From NCBI RefSeq assembly GCF_009733595.1, contig NZ_WOFH01000007.1, forward strand, positions 248,001-312,000: a stretch of DNA of 64,000 bases. Reading direction: 5' to 3'. Every line of letters begins with the position of its first letter. Within the stretch, counting starts at the first letter, position 1. Below are positions 25,330 to 34,669 of the stretch, piece by piece. This stretch comes from Actinomadura litoris. GTDB taxonomy: Bacteria > Actinomycetota > Actinomycetes > Streptosporangiales > Streptosporangiaceae. Below the pieces are notes generated by a model. It saw only the letters and a program-made list of their open reading frames with translations. It did no database searches and was not told where the DNA came from. The position numbers and the translations under genes are program-made.

Positions 25330-26184
25330 ATGGAACTGGAACTGCGGCAGCTCCGCGTGCTCGTCGCGATCGTCGACACGGGCACGTTCACCGACGCCGC
25401 GATCGAGCTGGGCGTCTCCCAGGCGGCGGTGTCGCGGACCCTCGCAGCGCTGGAGCGGACCCTGGACGCGCGGCTGCTGCGGCGCACCAGCCGCAGCGTG
25501 ACGCCGACCGCCACCGGCGCGCGGGTGCTCGCGCGGGCGCGGCGGCTCCTCGCCGACGCCGACGACCTCGTCCGGGACGCGGCGACCGGGCGCACCGGCC
25601 TGCGGATCGGCTACGCCTGGGCCGCGATGGGGCGGCACACCGTCGCCTTCCAGCGGCAGTGGCCGCGCCGGTGGCCGCACATCGACCTCCAGCTCGTCCG
25701 GACGAACTCGGCCACCGGCGGCCTCGCGGAGGGCGCCTGCGACATCGCGGTCGTCCGCACGGCCCCCGACCCGCGCCGGTTCGAGGACGCCGTCGTCGGG
25801 CTGGAGCGGCGGTACTGCGCGATGGCCTCCGACGACCCGTGGGCGCGCCGCAGGTCCGTCCGGCTGGCCGACATCGCCGGTCGGACGCTGCTCATCGACC
25901 CGAGGACCGGCACGACCACGCTCGACCTGTGGCCGCCCGGCGCCGGGCCCGCCACCGAGCGCACGACCGACATCGACGACTGGCTCACCTCCGTCGCGTC
26001 CGGCCGCCGCGTGGGCGTCACCGCGCGGAGCACCGTCGAGCAGTACCGGCGGCGCGGCGTGGTCTACCGGCCGGTACGGGACGCCGCGCCCATCGCCGTC
26101 CGCCTCGCGTGGTGGCGGGACGACCCGCATCCCGCCGTCCCGCACGCCGTCGAACTGCTCACCGGGCTGTACCGGGACACCTGA
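25330..26184 (+). CDS. LysR-family transcriptional regulator
   Basis: A 284-residue regulator with N-terminal HTH (MELELRQLRVLVAIVDTGTF ... QAAVSRTLAALERTLDARLLRR) and an effector-binding domain (LRIGYAWAAMGRHTVAF, CDIAVVRTAPDPRRFE, SGRRVGVTARSTVEQY). ATG 25330 lies 27 bp from the candidate operator. The divergent EamA transporter is its likely target. It differs clearly from the LysR at 23524, so the two pairs are not a simple duplication. Confidence 0.92.
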   Translation: MELELRQLRVLVAIVDTGTFTDAAIELGVSQAAVSRTLAALERTLDARLLRRTSRSVTPTATGARVLARARRLLADADDLVRDAATGRTGLRIGYAWAAMGRHTVAFQRQWPRRWPHIDLQLVRTNSATGGLAEGACDIAVVRTAPDPRRFEDAVVGLERRYCAMASDDPWARRRSVRLADIAGRTLLIDPRTGTTTLDLWPPGAGPATERTTDIDDWLTSVASGRRVGVTARSTVEQYRRRGVVYRPVRDAAPIAVRLAWWRDDPHPAVPHAVELLTGLYRDT

Positions 26185-26259
26185 CCCGGTCCGCTGTTTG
26201 CCCTCCCCCGCCACGGGTACCGCACGCTGCGGAAACTCGGCTCGGCCAGGGGGAACGAG

Positions 26260-27921
26260 ATGGCGGGACGGAACGGCGGGTCGACCACCTGGAGGCTGAC
26301 CGAGGACCTCGCGCGCTGGACGGACGACCGGCTCGGCGGAGCGGAGTTCCTGCGCAGGAACCTCCGGAAGGCGTTCCCCGGCCACTGGGCGTTCCTGCTG
26401 GGCGAGATCGCGCTGTACTCCTTCACCGTCCTGTTGATCACCGGCGTCTTCCTGACGCTGTTCTTCGAGCCGGTCTCCTCGGAGATCATCTACAACGGCT
26501 CGTACGCGCCGCTGCGCGGGGTGCGGATGAGCGAGGCGTACGCGTCCACGCTGCGCATCTCGTTCGACATCCGGGGCGGGCTGCTGATCCGGCAGATCCA
26601 CCACTGGGCCGCCAACGTCTTCCTCGCCGCGATCAGCGTGCACCTGCTGCGGATCTTCTTCACCGGCGCGTTCCGCAAGCCCCGCGAGATCAACTGGCTG
26701 ATCGGGGTCACGCTGTTCACGCTCGCGCTGGCCGAGGGCTTCGCGGGCTACTCGCTGCCCGACGACCTGCTGTCGGGCACCGGCCTGCGGATCGCGCAGG
26801 GAATCATGCTCTCGATTCCCGTCATCGGCACCTATGTCAGCATGTGGGTGTTCGGCGGCGAGTTCCCCGGCCAGGACTTCATCCCGCGCCTGTTCACCGT
26901 CCACATCCTGCTGATCCCCGGGATCCTGCTCGGCCTGATCACCGCGCACCTGATGATCCTCTGGCACCAGACGCACACCCAGTTCCCGGCCCGGGGACGC
27001 CGCGAGCTGACCGTCGCGGGGCACAAGACGTGGCCGCACTTCGCCGCGCAGAGCACCGCCTACTTCCTGTACACCTTCGGCGTCCTCGCGCTCATGGCGA
27101 CGGTCCTCCAGGTCAACCCGGTCTGGCTGTACGGCCCCTACGACCCGGCGCAGGTGTCGATCGGCTCGCAGCCCGACTGGTACGTCGGGTTCCTGGAGGG
27201 CGCCCTGCGGATCACGCCCCCGATCTCGACGACCGTCGCCGGGCACACCGTGCCCTGGAACGTGCTCCTCCCGACCGTCGTCCTGCCGGGGGTGTTCTTC
27301 ACCTGCATCGCGCTGTATCCGTTCCTGGAACGCTGGGCCACCGGGGACGACCGGGTCCACCACCTGCTCGACCGCCCGCGCAACGCCGCCACCCGCACCG
27401 CGATCGGCGCGGCGGTCATCGCCTGGTACGGCGACCTGTGGGCGGCGGGCGGCAACGACGTCCTGGCCCACACCTTCGGGTTCAACCTGTACGGGACGAC
27501 GTGGTTCTTCCGCGTCGGCTTCTTCGCGTTCCCGCTGCTCGCCTTCGCGATCACCCGCCGCGCCTGCCTGAGCCTGCAACGCCGCGACCTGCGCGTCCGG
27601 GAGGAGGGCGTGGAGAGCGGGCTGATCTCGCTGACCCCGGGCGGCGCGTTCACCGAGCGGCACGAGCAGCCCTCGGACGACCGGGAGGCCGTCCTGCTGG
27701 CCCGGCGCCCCGAGGAGCTGGTGGCGTCCTACCCGAGGCACATCATCCCGCTGCCGACCCCGTCGCGGGCGCGCGCGCAGATCCACACCCGGCTCAACCG
27801 GTTCTACTTCAACTACCAGAGCGAGTCCTACGGCGGCGGGCAGGGCGACCTCAGCGGCGACGGCTCCCCCGCCGAATGGGACGGCGAGGCCAAGGCGAAG
27901 AAGCGGGAGAAGCGGCGGTAG
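26260..27921 (+). CDS. qcrB: Cytochrome b subunit of a bc1-type complex (QcrB-like), stand-alone
   Basis: A 553-residue membrane protein of the actinobacterial menaquinol:cytochrome c reductase type. Haem b ligands are at H114/H115 ([16 protein letters not shown]) with H128, and at H215 with H230 ([16 protein letters not shown]). The quinol-site loop reads PDWY (in [12 protein letters not shown]) where mitochondrial cytochrome b has PEW. A long hydrophilic C-terminus is typical of the phylum. QcrA and QcrC genes are absent here, so this is either a second copy or a scattered gene. The strong GGGGGAACGAG site supports ATG 26260. It is convergent with ctaD. Confidence 0.9.
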   Translation: MAGRNGGSTTWRLTEDLARWTDDRLGGAEFLRRNLRKAFPGHWAFLLGEIALYSFTVLLITGVFLTLFFEPVSSEIIYNGSYAPLRGVRMSEAYASTLRISFDIRGGLLIRQIHHWAANVFLAAISVHLLRIFFTGAFRKPREINWLIGVTLFTLALAEGFAGYSLPDDLLSGTGLRIAQGIMLSIPVIGTYVSMWVFGGEFPGQDFIPRLFTVHILLIPGILLGLITAHLMILWHQTHTQFPARGRRELTVAGHKTWPHFAAQSTAYFLYTFGVLALMATVLQVNPVWLYGPYDPAQVSIGSQPDWYVGFLEGALRITPPISTTVAGHTVPWNVLLPTVVLPGVFFTCIALYPFLERWATGDDRVHHLLDRPRNAATRTAIGAAVIAWYGDLWAAGGNDVLAHTFGFNLYGTTWFFRVGFFAFPLLAFAITRRACLSLQRRDLRVREEGVESGLISLTPGGAFTERHEQPSDDREAVLLARRPEELVASYPRHIIPLPTPSRARAQIHTRLNRFYFNYQSESYGGGQGDLSGDGSPAEWDGEAKAKKREKRR

Positions 27922-29608
27922 GGCGCGCGTGCTCGACCGGGGGCAGCGCGGGCTCGGCCTCCCGCGGCGGGAGCTTCGGCGGATAGTGCAGGTCGAACGC
28001 GGGCCGCATCGACCTGATCCGCGGCATCGCCGTGAAGTTGTGGCGGGGCGGCGGGCACGAGGTCGCCCACTCCAGCGACCCGCCGAACCCCCACGGGTCG
28101 TCGACGCCGACGTGCTCGCCGTGCCGGTGCGTCCGCCAGATGTTCCACAGGAACGCGAAGGTGGAGGCGCCGAGCACGAACGACCCGATCGAGGAGACCA
28201 GGTTCAGCGTGCCGAACCCGTCGGCGTAGTCGGCGACGCGCCGCGGCATGCCCTCCGCCCCCAGCCAGTGCTGGACGAGGAACGTCGTGTGGAACCCGGC
28301 GAACAGCGACCAGAAGTGGATCCTCCCCCAGGTCTCGTCCAGCCGCTTGCCGGTCATCTTCGGCCACCAGAAGTAGAAGCCGCCGAACATCGCGAACACG
28401 ACGGTGCCGAACAGGACGTAGTGGAAGTGGGCGACGACGAAGTAGGAGTCGGTGAGGTGGAAGTCCATCGGCGGGGAGGCGAGGATCACCCCGGTCAGCC
28501 CGCCGAACAGGAACGTCACGAGGAACCCGAGCGCCCACAGCATCGGCGTCTCGAAGCTGAGCTGGCCCTTCCAGACCGTCCCGACCCAGTTGAAGAACTT
28601 GATGCCGGTCGGCACCGCGATCATGAAGGACATGAAGGAGAAGAACGGGAGCAGCACCTGCCCGGTCGCGAACATGTGGTGCGCCCACACGGTCATGGAC
28701 AGGCCCGTGATCGCGATGGTCGCCGCGACCAGCGCGAGGTAGCCGAAGATCGGCTTGCGGGAGAACACCGGCAGGATCTCGGTGACGATCCCGAAGAACG
28801 GCAGCGCCACGATGTAGACCTCGGGATGGCCGAAGAACCAGAACAGGTGCTGCCACAGCAGCGCTCCCCCGTGCTGGGCGTCGTAGACGTGGGCGCCGAG
28901 CCTGCGGTCGGCCTCCAGGGCCAGCAGCGCGGCGGCGAGCACCGGGAACGCGACCAGCACCATCACGCTGGTCAGCAGCACGTTCCAGGTGAAGATCGGC
29001 ATCCGGAACATCACCATGCCGGGGGCGCGCATCGCGATGATCGTGGCGACCATGTTCACCGCGGTGAAGATCGTCCCGAACCCGGACAGCACCAGCCCCA
29101 TCACCCACAGGTCGCCGCCGTGGCCGGGCGAGTAGGTGCCGGAGGTCAGCGGCGAGTAGGCGAACCAGCCGAACGCCGCCGCGCCGCCCGGCACGAGGAA
29201 CCCGAACAGCACCATCGCCGCGCCGAGCACGAACAGGTAGTAGCTGAGCGTGTTCAGCCGGGGGAACGCCACGTCCGGCGCGCCAATCTGGAGCGGGACG
29301 ATCACGTTCGCGAAACCGGCGAACAGCGGCGTCGCGAACAGCAGCAGCATGATCGTGCCGTGGATCGTGAACAGCTCGTTGTAGCGCTGGTCGCCCACCA
29401 CCTGGAGCCCCGGCCCGGCCAGCTCGGCGCGCATCACCATGGCCATCAGCCCGGCGACGAGGAACAGCGTGAACGAGGTGGCGAGGTAGAGGTGGCCGAC
29501 GACCTTGTGGTCGGTCGTGGCGAGCACGTCGGCGAAGCGCGTGCCCTTGCGGTGCCGCTCCAGCACCTCGGCGACGCCGGTGTCCCGCCCGCCCTGAACG
29601 ACCGTCAT
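27851..29608 (-). CDS. ctaD: Cytochrome c oxidase subunit I (CtaD-like), stand-alone
   Basis: A 585-residue haem-copper oxidase catalytic subunit (aa3, type A). Haem a ligand H83 ([10 protein letters not shown]), Cu-B ligands H261 (HPEVY, with Y265 as the His-Tyr cross-link), H310 and H311, and haem a3/a ligands H394/H396 ([11 protein letters not shown]) are all present. Subunits II and III are not nearby. The last ~35 residues are Pro/Arg-rich and overlap the 3' end of qcrB by 71 bp. ATG 29608 follows GGGAGG. It accepts electrons from the bc1 complex and reduces O2 in the membrane. Confidence 0.93.
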   Translation of the reverse strand: MTVVQGGRDTGVAEVLERHRKGTRFADVLATTDHKVVGHLYLATSFTLFLVAGLMAMVMRAELAGPGLQVVGDQRYNELFTIHGTIMLLLFATPLFAGFANVIVPLQIGAPDVAFPRLNTLSYYLFVLGAAMVLFGFLVPGGAAAFGWFAYSPLTSGTYSPGHGGDLWVMGLVLSGFGTIFTAVNMVATIIAMRAPGMVMFRMPIFTWNVLLTSVMVLVAFPVLAAALLALEADRRLGAHVYDAQHGGALLWQHLFWFFGHPEVYIVALPFFGIVTEILPVFSRKPIFGYLALVAATIAITGLSMTVWAHHMFATGQVLLPFFSFMSFMIAVPTGIKFFNWVGTVWKGQLSFETPMLWALGFLVTFLFGGLTGVILASPPMDFHLTDSYFVVAHFHYVLFGTVVFAMFGGFYFWWPKMTGKRLDETWGRIHFWSLFAGFHTTFLVQHWLGAEGMPRRVADYADGFGTLNLVSSIGSFVLGASTFAFLWNIWRTHRHGEHVGVDDPWGFGGSLEWATSCPPPRHNFTAMPRIRSMRPAFDLHYPPKLPPREAEPALPPVEHARPTAASPASSPWPRRPIRRGSRRR

Positions 29609-29699
29609 CCGGCCTCCCCCGCTCGTCCGTCCCCTGACTGGGGGCTAACCGGGAGGCCCCGCTTCAAACGCTTCGTGACGACCGAGCGTGTCGGAGCGG

Positions 29700-31199
29700 T
29701 TACCTTTCGGAGGCGAGGGACGCGGTGCGGCGGGCGGACGGCAGGAACGCCGCCAGCAGGACGCCGAGCGCGACCGTGCCCGTCGCGATGAGGAACGAGA
29801 TGCGGAAACCGGTCATGTTCGGGACGTCGGTCCCGCCGAAGGAGACCGTGTTGCGGGCGAGGACGGTGCCGAGCACGGCGCTGGACACCGAGGTGCCGAT
29901 CGAGCGCATGAGCGTGTTGAGGCCGTTGGCGGCGCCGGTCTCCGACACCTCCACCGCCCCCATGATCAGCGTGGGCAGCGCCGAGTAGGCGAGCCCGATC
30001 CCCGCGCCGACCATCGTGGTGATCAGCGCGACCTGCCAGACGGCGTTCATCAGGCCCTGCGCCGCGACGTAGGCGCCGCCGATCACCGCCAGCCCGAGGA
30101 TCAGCGAGGTCTTCGGGCCGCGCGCGGCCGAGATCCGCGCCGACAGCGGGGAGACGAGCATCATCGACACCCCCATCGGCGCCACCGCGAGCCCGGCGAC
30201 CAGCAGCGACTGCCCGAGCCCGTAGCCGGTGGAGGTCGGCAGCTCCAGCAACTGCGGCAGGACGAGCGACATCGCGTAGAACGACACGCCGACCGTGATC
30301 GCGGTCAGGTGGGTGAGGAGCACCTGGCGGCGGACGGTCGTGCGCAGGTCCACCAGCGGGTCGCGGACCCGCAGCTCCAGCACGCCCCACAGCACCAGGA
30401 TCGCCAGCCCCGCGACGACGAGGCCGAGCGTGAGCGGGCTCGTCCAGCCCCAGTCGCCGCCCTTGGTGATCGGCAGCAGCAGGGCCAGCAGGCCGGCGGA
30501 CAGGCCGACCGTCCCCGCGTGGTCGAAGCGCCCCTCGGCGCGGACGTCCGACTCGGGCACCGCGACCAGCACGAGCACGAACGACACGACGCCGAGCGCG
30601 GCGGCGCCGTAGAAGAGCGTGTGCCAGGAGTAGTGCTGGGCGACGTAGGCGGCGAGCGGCAGGCCGAGCGCGCCGCCGACGCCGAGCGAGGAGCTCATCA
30701 GCGCGAGCGCGGAGCCGAGCCGCTCGCGGGGCAGCACGTCCCGCATCAGGCTGATGCCGAGCGGGATCGCGCCCATCGCGAAGCCCTGGATCGCGCGGCC
30801 GATGACGACGAGCGCGAGGTCGGAGCCGACCGCGGCGACCAGCGACCCCACGACGACCGCGCCGACGCTGACGAGGATCAGCCGCCGCTTGCCGTACAGG
30901 TCGCCGAGCCGTCCCATGATCGGGGTCGCGACCGCGCCCGACAGCAGGGTCGCGGTCATCGCCCAGGTGGCGTTCGAGAGCGAGGTGTGCAGCAGCTCGG
31001 GAAGCTGCCCGATCACGGGGATCAGCAGTGTCTGCATGAGCGCGACGACGATGCCGGTGAACGCCAGCACCGCGATCAGCCTGCCGCCCCCGCCGTCCCG
31101 CCCCGGGTCCGGAAGGCCGACACCGGACGGGGTCGCCGCCGGTGAGTCCGTCACCGGCGGCGCTGACGCCGGCCGGGAGCCGGCGGGCTGGGCTGACAT
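29700..31199 (-). CDS. DHA2-like MFS transporter
   Basis: A 499-residue exporter with 14 likely membrane segments. Motif A appears as ATPIMGRLGDLYGKRRLI, motif C-like GVGGALGLPLAAYV and the TM5 region VVIGRAIQGFAMGAIPLGISL are present, and the late GAANGLNTLMRSIGTSVSSAV is typical of the EmrB/QacA group. A Pro/Ser-rich N-terminus (about 40 residues) precedes TM1. ATG 31199 has GGAGGG nine bases upstream. It is separated from ctaD and katE by 91 and 182 bp. Confidence 0.9.
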   Translation of the reverse strand: MSAQPAGSRPASAPPVTDSPAATPSGVGLPDPGRDGGGGRLIAVLAFTGIVVALMQTLLIPVIGQLPELLHTSLSNATWAMTATLLSGAVATPIMGRLGDLYGKRRLILVSVGAVVVGSLVAAVGSDLALVVIGRAIQGFAMGAIPLGISLMRDVLPRERLGSALALMSSSLGVGGALGLPLAAYVAQHYSWHTLFYGAAALGVVSFVLVLVAVPESDVRAEGRFDHAGTVGLSAGLLALLLPITKGGDWGWTSPLTLGLVVAGLAILVLWGVLELRVRDPLVDLRTTVRRQVLLTHLTAITVGVSFYAMSLVLPQLLELPTSTGYGLGQSLLVAGLAVAPMGVSMMLVSPLSARISAARGPKTSLILGLAVIGGAYVAAQGLMNAVWQVALITTMVGAGIGLAYSALPTLIMGAVEVSETGAANGLNTLMRSIGTSVSSAVLGTVLARNTVSFGGTDVPNMTGFRISFLIATGTVALGVLLAAFLPSARRTASLASER

Positions 31200-31317
31200 G
31201 CGGAGGTCCCTCCGGGGGGTCGGGGAGCGCCCGGCGGTGATCACACGGGCCGTTGAACCTAAGGTCTTTCGGGCCCGTTCCATTCCCGGCGGGACGGCGG
31301 CGAGACCGAGATCACGA

Positions 31318-31371
31318 CGGCGCACCTCCCGACCGGGCCCGCCCGCACCGGGCCGGATGGGAGGTGCGCCG
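31318..31371 (-). terminator. Strong GC hairpin downstream of katE
   Basis: A 13-bp outer stem (CGGCGCACCTCCC with its exact complement) plus an inner GGCCCG/CGGGCC stem. It lies 10 bp beyond the katE stop on the minus strand and ahead of the MFS gene. It is probably the katE terminator, without a T-run, as is common in this phylum. Confidence 0.7.
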
Positions 31372-31381
31372 CGCGACGTCC

Positions 31382-33478
31382 TCAGGCGGGGACGTGGTCC
31401 TTGTCGCGGGTCCAGTGCCGGTGCGCGGCGATCGCCTCGATCAGTCGCGAGGTGAAGCCGGAGGCGTCGCCCTCGGCGGTGACCACGCCCGCGTCCGACA
31501 CCGTGTCGCCGTCGGCGAACCGGACGCCGGTGATCCCCGCGCGCTCCAGCAGGCCGATGCCCGCGCCGAGCGCGCCGATCGCCTTGCAGTGCACGAACGC
31601 CTCCGCGACGAAGTGCACGGCGTCGCCGTCCTGCGCGAGGGCGCGGACGCCCACCTCGCCGCCCGGGACGAGGACCGCGTCGTACAGGACGGACGCCACC
31701 GTCGGCATCGCGCGGGTCACCTCCACCTGCGCGCCGTTGGCGGCCTGCACGAACCCGTCCTCGGCGGCGAGGATCTCGCACACCGCCCCCGCCTCGGTCA
31801 GCGCCTCGCCGACGGCGGCGATCGCGGCCGAGTCGACCCCGTCGGCGGCGAGGACCGCGACCTTGCGGCCCCGCACGGAGTCCGCCGGCGCCCGGTCCTG
31901 GCTCAGCGCGGGCGAGGTGCGCCCGTGCCCCTCGGCGATGCCGGGCGTCGGCGGCTCGACCCCGACGCCCTTCGCGACCTGGACGGCGAGGTCGTGGTCG
32001 ACGTGGTTGAGCTGGGCGACCACGCCCTCGCGGACCTGCTTGCGCTCGCACTTGCCGAGCTCGAACCGGAACGCGCCGACGATATGCTCGCGCTCCCAGC
32101 CGGACATGCTGTTCCAGAACAGCCGCGCCTGGGAGTAGTGGTCGGCGAAGCTCGCGCTCCGCTTGCGGATCTTGTTGCCGTCCACCCGCTCCTGGAAGTG
32201 CGTGTAGGAGCCCTCGCCGCCGACGGCCGGGCAGCCGCCCGACAGCGTGTTCTTGTGGTAGCTCGCCTGCCCCTGCTGGAGGGTCATCTGGTGGTAGCCG
32301 TCGCGATGGTGGTTGCGCACCTTCGCGACAGGCTGGTTGACGGGGATCTGCGGGAAGTTCGGCCCCCCGAGCCGGATCAGCTGGGTGTCGAGGTAGGAGA
32401 ACAGCCGCGCCTGGAGCAGCGGGTCGTTGGTGAAGTCGATGCCGGGCACGACGTTGGCGATGTGGAAGGCGACCTGCTCGGTCTCGGCGAAGAAGTTGTC
32501 GGGGTTGCGGTCCAGCACCAGCCGCCCGACCGTCCGCACCGGCACCTCCTCCTCCGGAATGATCTTCGTGGCGTCGAGCAGGTCGAAGTCGAACCGGTGC
32601 TCGTCCTCGGCCGGGACGAGCTGCACGCCGAACTCGAACTCGGGGTGGTCGCCGGCCTCGATCCGGTCCCACAGGTCGCGGCGGTTGAAGTCGGGGTCCT
32701 TCCCGGCGATCTTCTGCGTCTCGTCCCAGGCCAGCGAGTGGGTGCCGAGCACCGGCCGCCAGTGGAACTTCACGAACGTCGCGCGCCCCTCCGCGTTGAC
32801 GAGCCGGAAGGTGTGCACGCCGAAGCCCTGCATCATGGCGTAGCTGCGCGGCAGCGCCCGGTCGGACATGAGCCACATCATCATGTGCATGGTCTCGGGC
32901 TGGAGCTGCACGAAGTCCCAGAGCGTGTCGTGCGCCGAGGACGCCTGCGGGATCTCGTTCGGCGGCTCGGGCTTCACCGCGTGGACGAAGTCGGGGAACT
33001 TGATCCCGTCCTGGATGAAGAAGACCGGCATGTTGTTGCCGACGAGGTCGAAGTTGCCCTGCCGGGTGTAGAACTTCGTCGCGAAGCCGCGGACGTCGCG
33101 GACGGTGTCGGCCGAGCCGCGCGACCCGGCGACGGTGGAGAAGCGCACGAACACCGGCGTCGTCAGCGAGGTGTCGCACAGGAACTCGGCGGTCGTGTAC
33201 TCCGCGAGCGACTCGTGCAGCCGGAAGTGCCCGTAGGCGCCGGAGCCGCGCGCGTGGACGACGCGCTCGGGGATCCGCTCGTGGTCGAAATGGGTGATCT
33301 TCTCCCGCAGATGGAAGTCGTCCATCAGCGTCGGGCCGCGCTCGCCCGCGGCGAGCGAGTTGTCGGTGTCGTCGACCTGGATGCCCTGGTCGGTGGTGAG
33401 CCGGGTGTCCTCCGGGGCCACCCGCCACCGCTCCAGTTGCTCCTGCTTCGGGTCGTCGTGGCCGGCGGGGTCCGCCAT
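31382..33478 (-). CDS. katE: Large-subunit catalase (HPII/KatE type) with C-terminal DJ-1/PfpI-like domain
   Basis: A 698-residue clade II monofunctional catalase that dismutates H2O2. Catalytic H75 (RVVHARGSGAYG), N148 (DLVGNNMPVFF) and the proximal haem ligand Y362 (RLFSYLDTQ) are all present. Residues about 555-690 form the flavodoxin/DJ-1-like domain specific to large catalases (KVAVLAADGVDSAAIAAV ... VLVPGGEVGVRAL). GGGAGC precedes ATG 33478. The 268-bp upstream gap holds no gene; regulation by oxidative or osmotic stress is usual for this class but not shown here. Confidence 0.95.
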   Translation of the reverse strand: MADPAGHDDPKQEQLERWRVAPEDTRLTTDQGIQVDDTDNSLAAGERGPTLMDDFHLREKITHFDHERIPERVVHARGSGAYGHFRLHESLAEYTTAEFLCDTSLTTPVFVRFSTVAGSRGSADTVRDVRGFATKFYTRQGNFDLVGNNMPVFFIQDGIKFPDFVHAVKPEPPNEIPQASSAHDTLWDFVQLQPETMHMMMWLMSDRALPRSYAMMQGFGVHTFRLVNAEGRATFVKFHWRPVLGTHSLAWDETQKIAGKDPDFNRRDLWDRIEAGDHPEFEFGVQLVPAEDEHRFDFDLLDATKIIPEEEVPVRTVGRLVLDRNPDNFFAETEQVAFHIANVVPGIDFTNDPLLQARLFSYLDTQLIRLGGPNFPQIPVNQPVAKVRNHHRDGYHQMTLQQGQASYHKNTLSGGCPAVGGEGSYTHFQERVDGNKIRKRSASFADHYSQARLFWNSMSGWEREHIVGAFRFELGKCERKQVREGVVAQLNHVDHDLAVQVAKGVGVEPPTPGIAEGHGRTSPALSQDRAPADSVRGRKVAVLAADGVDSAAIAAVGEALTEAGAVCEILAAEDGFVQAANGAQVEVTRAMPTVASVLYDAVLVPGGEVGVRALAQDGDAVHFVAEAFVHCKAIGALGAGIGLLERAGITGVRFADGDTVSDAGVVTAEGDASGFTSRLIEAIAAHRHWTRDKDHVPA

Positions 33479-33746
33479 GTCCAGCTCCCTTGGTAACGGT
33501 TCGGCTTCGCGGCTCGGCTACCCAGCGATCTCCGCGGTATGCGCGGTTTGACCGGACCTTGGGGGCCCGCAGACGCGGTCCCGGGGCGCGCGGCCGCCGC
33601 GTCCGCGGGGTTCGCGCCGGGTGGCGCGGGCGGTGCCTTTCCGGTGCCGTCTCCGTGTCGCCGGGGTCCATGCCGTCCTGCCCGCACCCGAAATCCGCTA
33701 CGGTCAAGGTCGCCGCGTAGGCAAGGGGAAGGAAGACAGGGCACAC

Positions 33747-34106
33747 ATGGCCGAGAAGGTCATTCGCGTGGACGACATCGACGGATCCGAAGGGGACGAT
33801 GTCGCAAAGCGAGACTTCGAACTCTTGGGTCGGACGTTCACGATCGACTTGAGCGATGACAACGACAAGCGCCTGCACGAGATGCTGGACGCCCTGGCGC
33901 CCTTCATCGACAACGCCGTGGAGGTGAAGCCCGCCGGTAAGGGCCGCAAGACCGCCCGCGCCGCGAAGATCAAGGGCTACACGAACGGCGATGTCCGCGC
34001 CTGGGCATTGCGGGAGGACATCGAAGTGTCCGAACGTGGCAAGATATCCGATGAGGTCTATGCTGCATTCATCGAGACCCATCCGGACGCGAAGCCGGAC
34101 GCATAG
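33747..34106 (+). CDS. Lsr2-like nucleoid-associated protein (variant AT-hook)
   Basis: A 119-residue Lsr2 paralogue. The N-terminal dimerisation domain (VIRVDDIDGSEGDD ... RTFTIDLSDDNDKRLHEML) and a C-terminal helix pair (DVRAWALREDIEVSERGKISDEV) follow the family pattern. The DNA-contacting RGR loop of Lsr2 reads RGK here, and the tail extends further (ETHPDAKPDA). The linker is Lys/Arg-rich (GKGRKTARAAKIKG). It is 18 bp upstream of the canonical lsr2 gene, so the two are cotranscribed and could form hetero-oligomers (inference). Confidence 0.85.
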   Translation: MAEKVIRVDDIDGSEGDDVAKRDFELLGRTFTIDLSDDNDKRLHEMLDALAPFIDNAVEVKPAGKGRKTARAAKIKGYTNGDVRAWALREDIEVSERGKISDEVYAAFIETHPDAKPDA

Positions 34107-34124
34107 CTAGTAGGGAGTCCCCGC

Positions 34125-34451
34125 ATGGCACAGAAGGTCGAAGTCCTTCTCGTGGACGACATCGACGGCGGCGAGGCTGACGAGACCGTCAGCTTTTCGC
34201 TCGATGGCACCACTTACGAGATCGACCTGAGCAAGAAGAACGCCGCCAAGCTGCGCGACGGCCTCGGGCCGTTCGTCGCCAGCGCCCGCAAGGCCCGCAA
34301 GACGACGGGCCGGGCGGGCCGCGCCCGCACGACCAACAGCCGCGAGCGGTCCGCCGAGATTCGCGAGTGGGCCAAGAGCAGCGGCATCAAGGTCAATGAG
34401 CGGGGCCGTATCCCCGCCAATGTGATCGAGAAGTACGAGGCGGCGCACTAG
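34125..34451 (+). CDS. lsr2: Lsr2 nucleoid-associated protein, H-NS-like silencer
   Basis: A 108-residue Lsr2 that bridges AT-rich DNA and silences horizontally acquired genes. The N-terminal domain is VLLVDDIDGGEADETVSFSLDG, followed by the strand YEIDLSKKNAAKLR. A basic linker (KARKTTGRAGRARTT) and the C-terminal DNA-binding fold EIREWAKSSGIKVNERGRIP with the RGR minor-groove hook complete it. AGGGAG lies upstream of ATG 34125. A 13-bp hairpin terminator follows 40 bp after the stop. Confidence 0.93.
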   Translation: MAQKVEVLLVDDIDGGEADETVSFSLDGTTYEIDLSKKNAAKLRDGLGPFVASARKARKTTGRAGRARTTNSRERSAEIREWAKSSGIKVNERGRIPANVIEKYEAAH

Positions 34452-34491
34452 CACCGGCTCACGCGGCCGGCGGCGTTCCGGCGACGGCGCC

Positions 34492-34523
34492 GGGGGCCGG
34501 GGTGGAATCTCACCCCGGCCCCC
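34492..34523 (+). terminator. Intrinsic terminator of the lsr2 pair
   Basis: GGGGGCCGGGGTG and its exact complement enclose the loop GAATCT and are followed by TTGCG. It is 40 bp downstream of the lsr2 stop and ends the two-gene lsr2 transcript. The remaining gap to 34670 has a modest AT-rich stretch that may hold the next promoter. Confidence 0.8.
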
Positions 34524-34669
34524 TTGCGTATGTCCGTCCGGATCTTCGCGCGGGCCAATCGAACCGGCGAATCGGACCACCGAATCAGGACGGCCGAATT
34601 TCGCATGGCGGAGATCAACCGTATGGCCCGCCCTTAGCGGGCGAAATTGGGCGAAGGGGGCAGGGACGG

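Noticed and set aside
29700-34082. A single minus-strand frame open for 1460 codons
   Set aside because: Only its last 499 codons are protein-like (the MFS gene); the rest runs out of frame through katE, which has a perfect catalase reading in another frame. High GC keeps stops rare.
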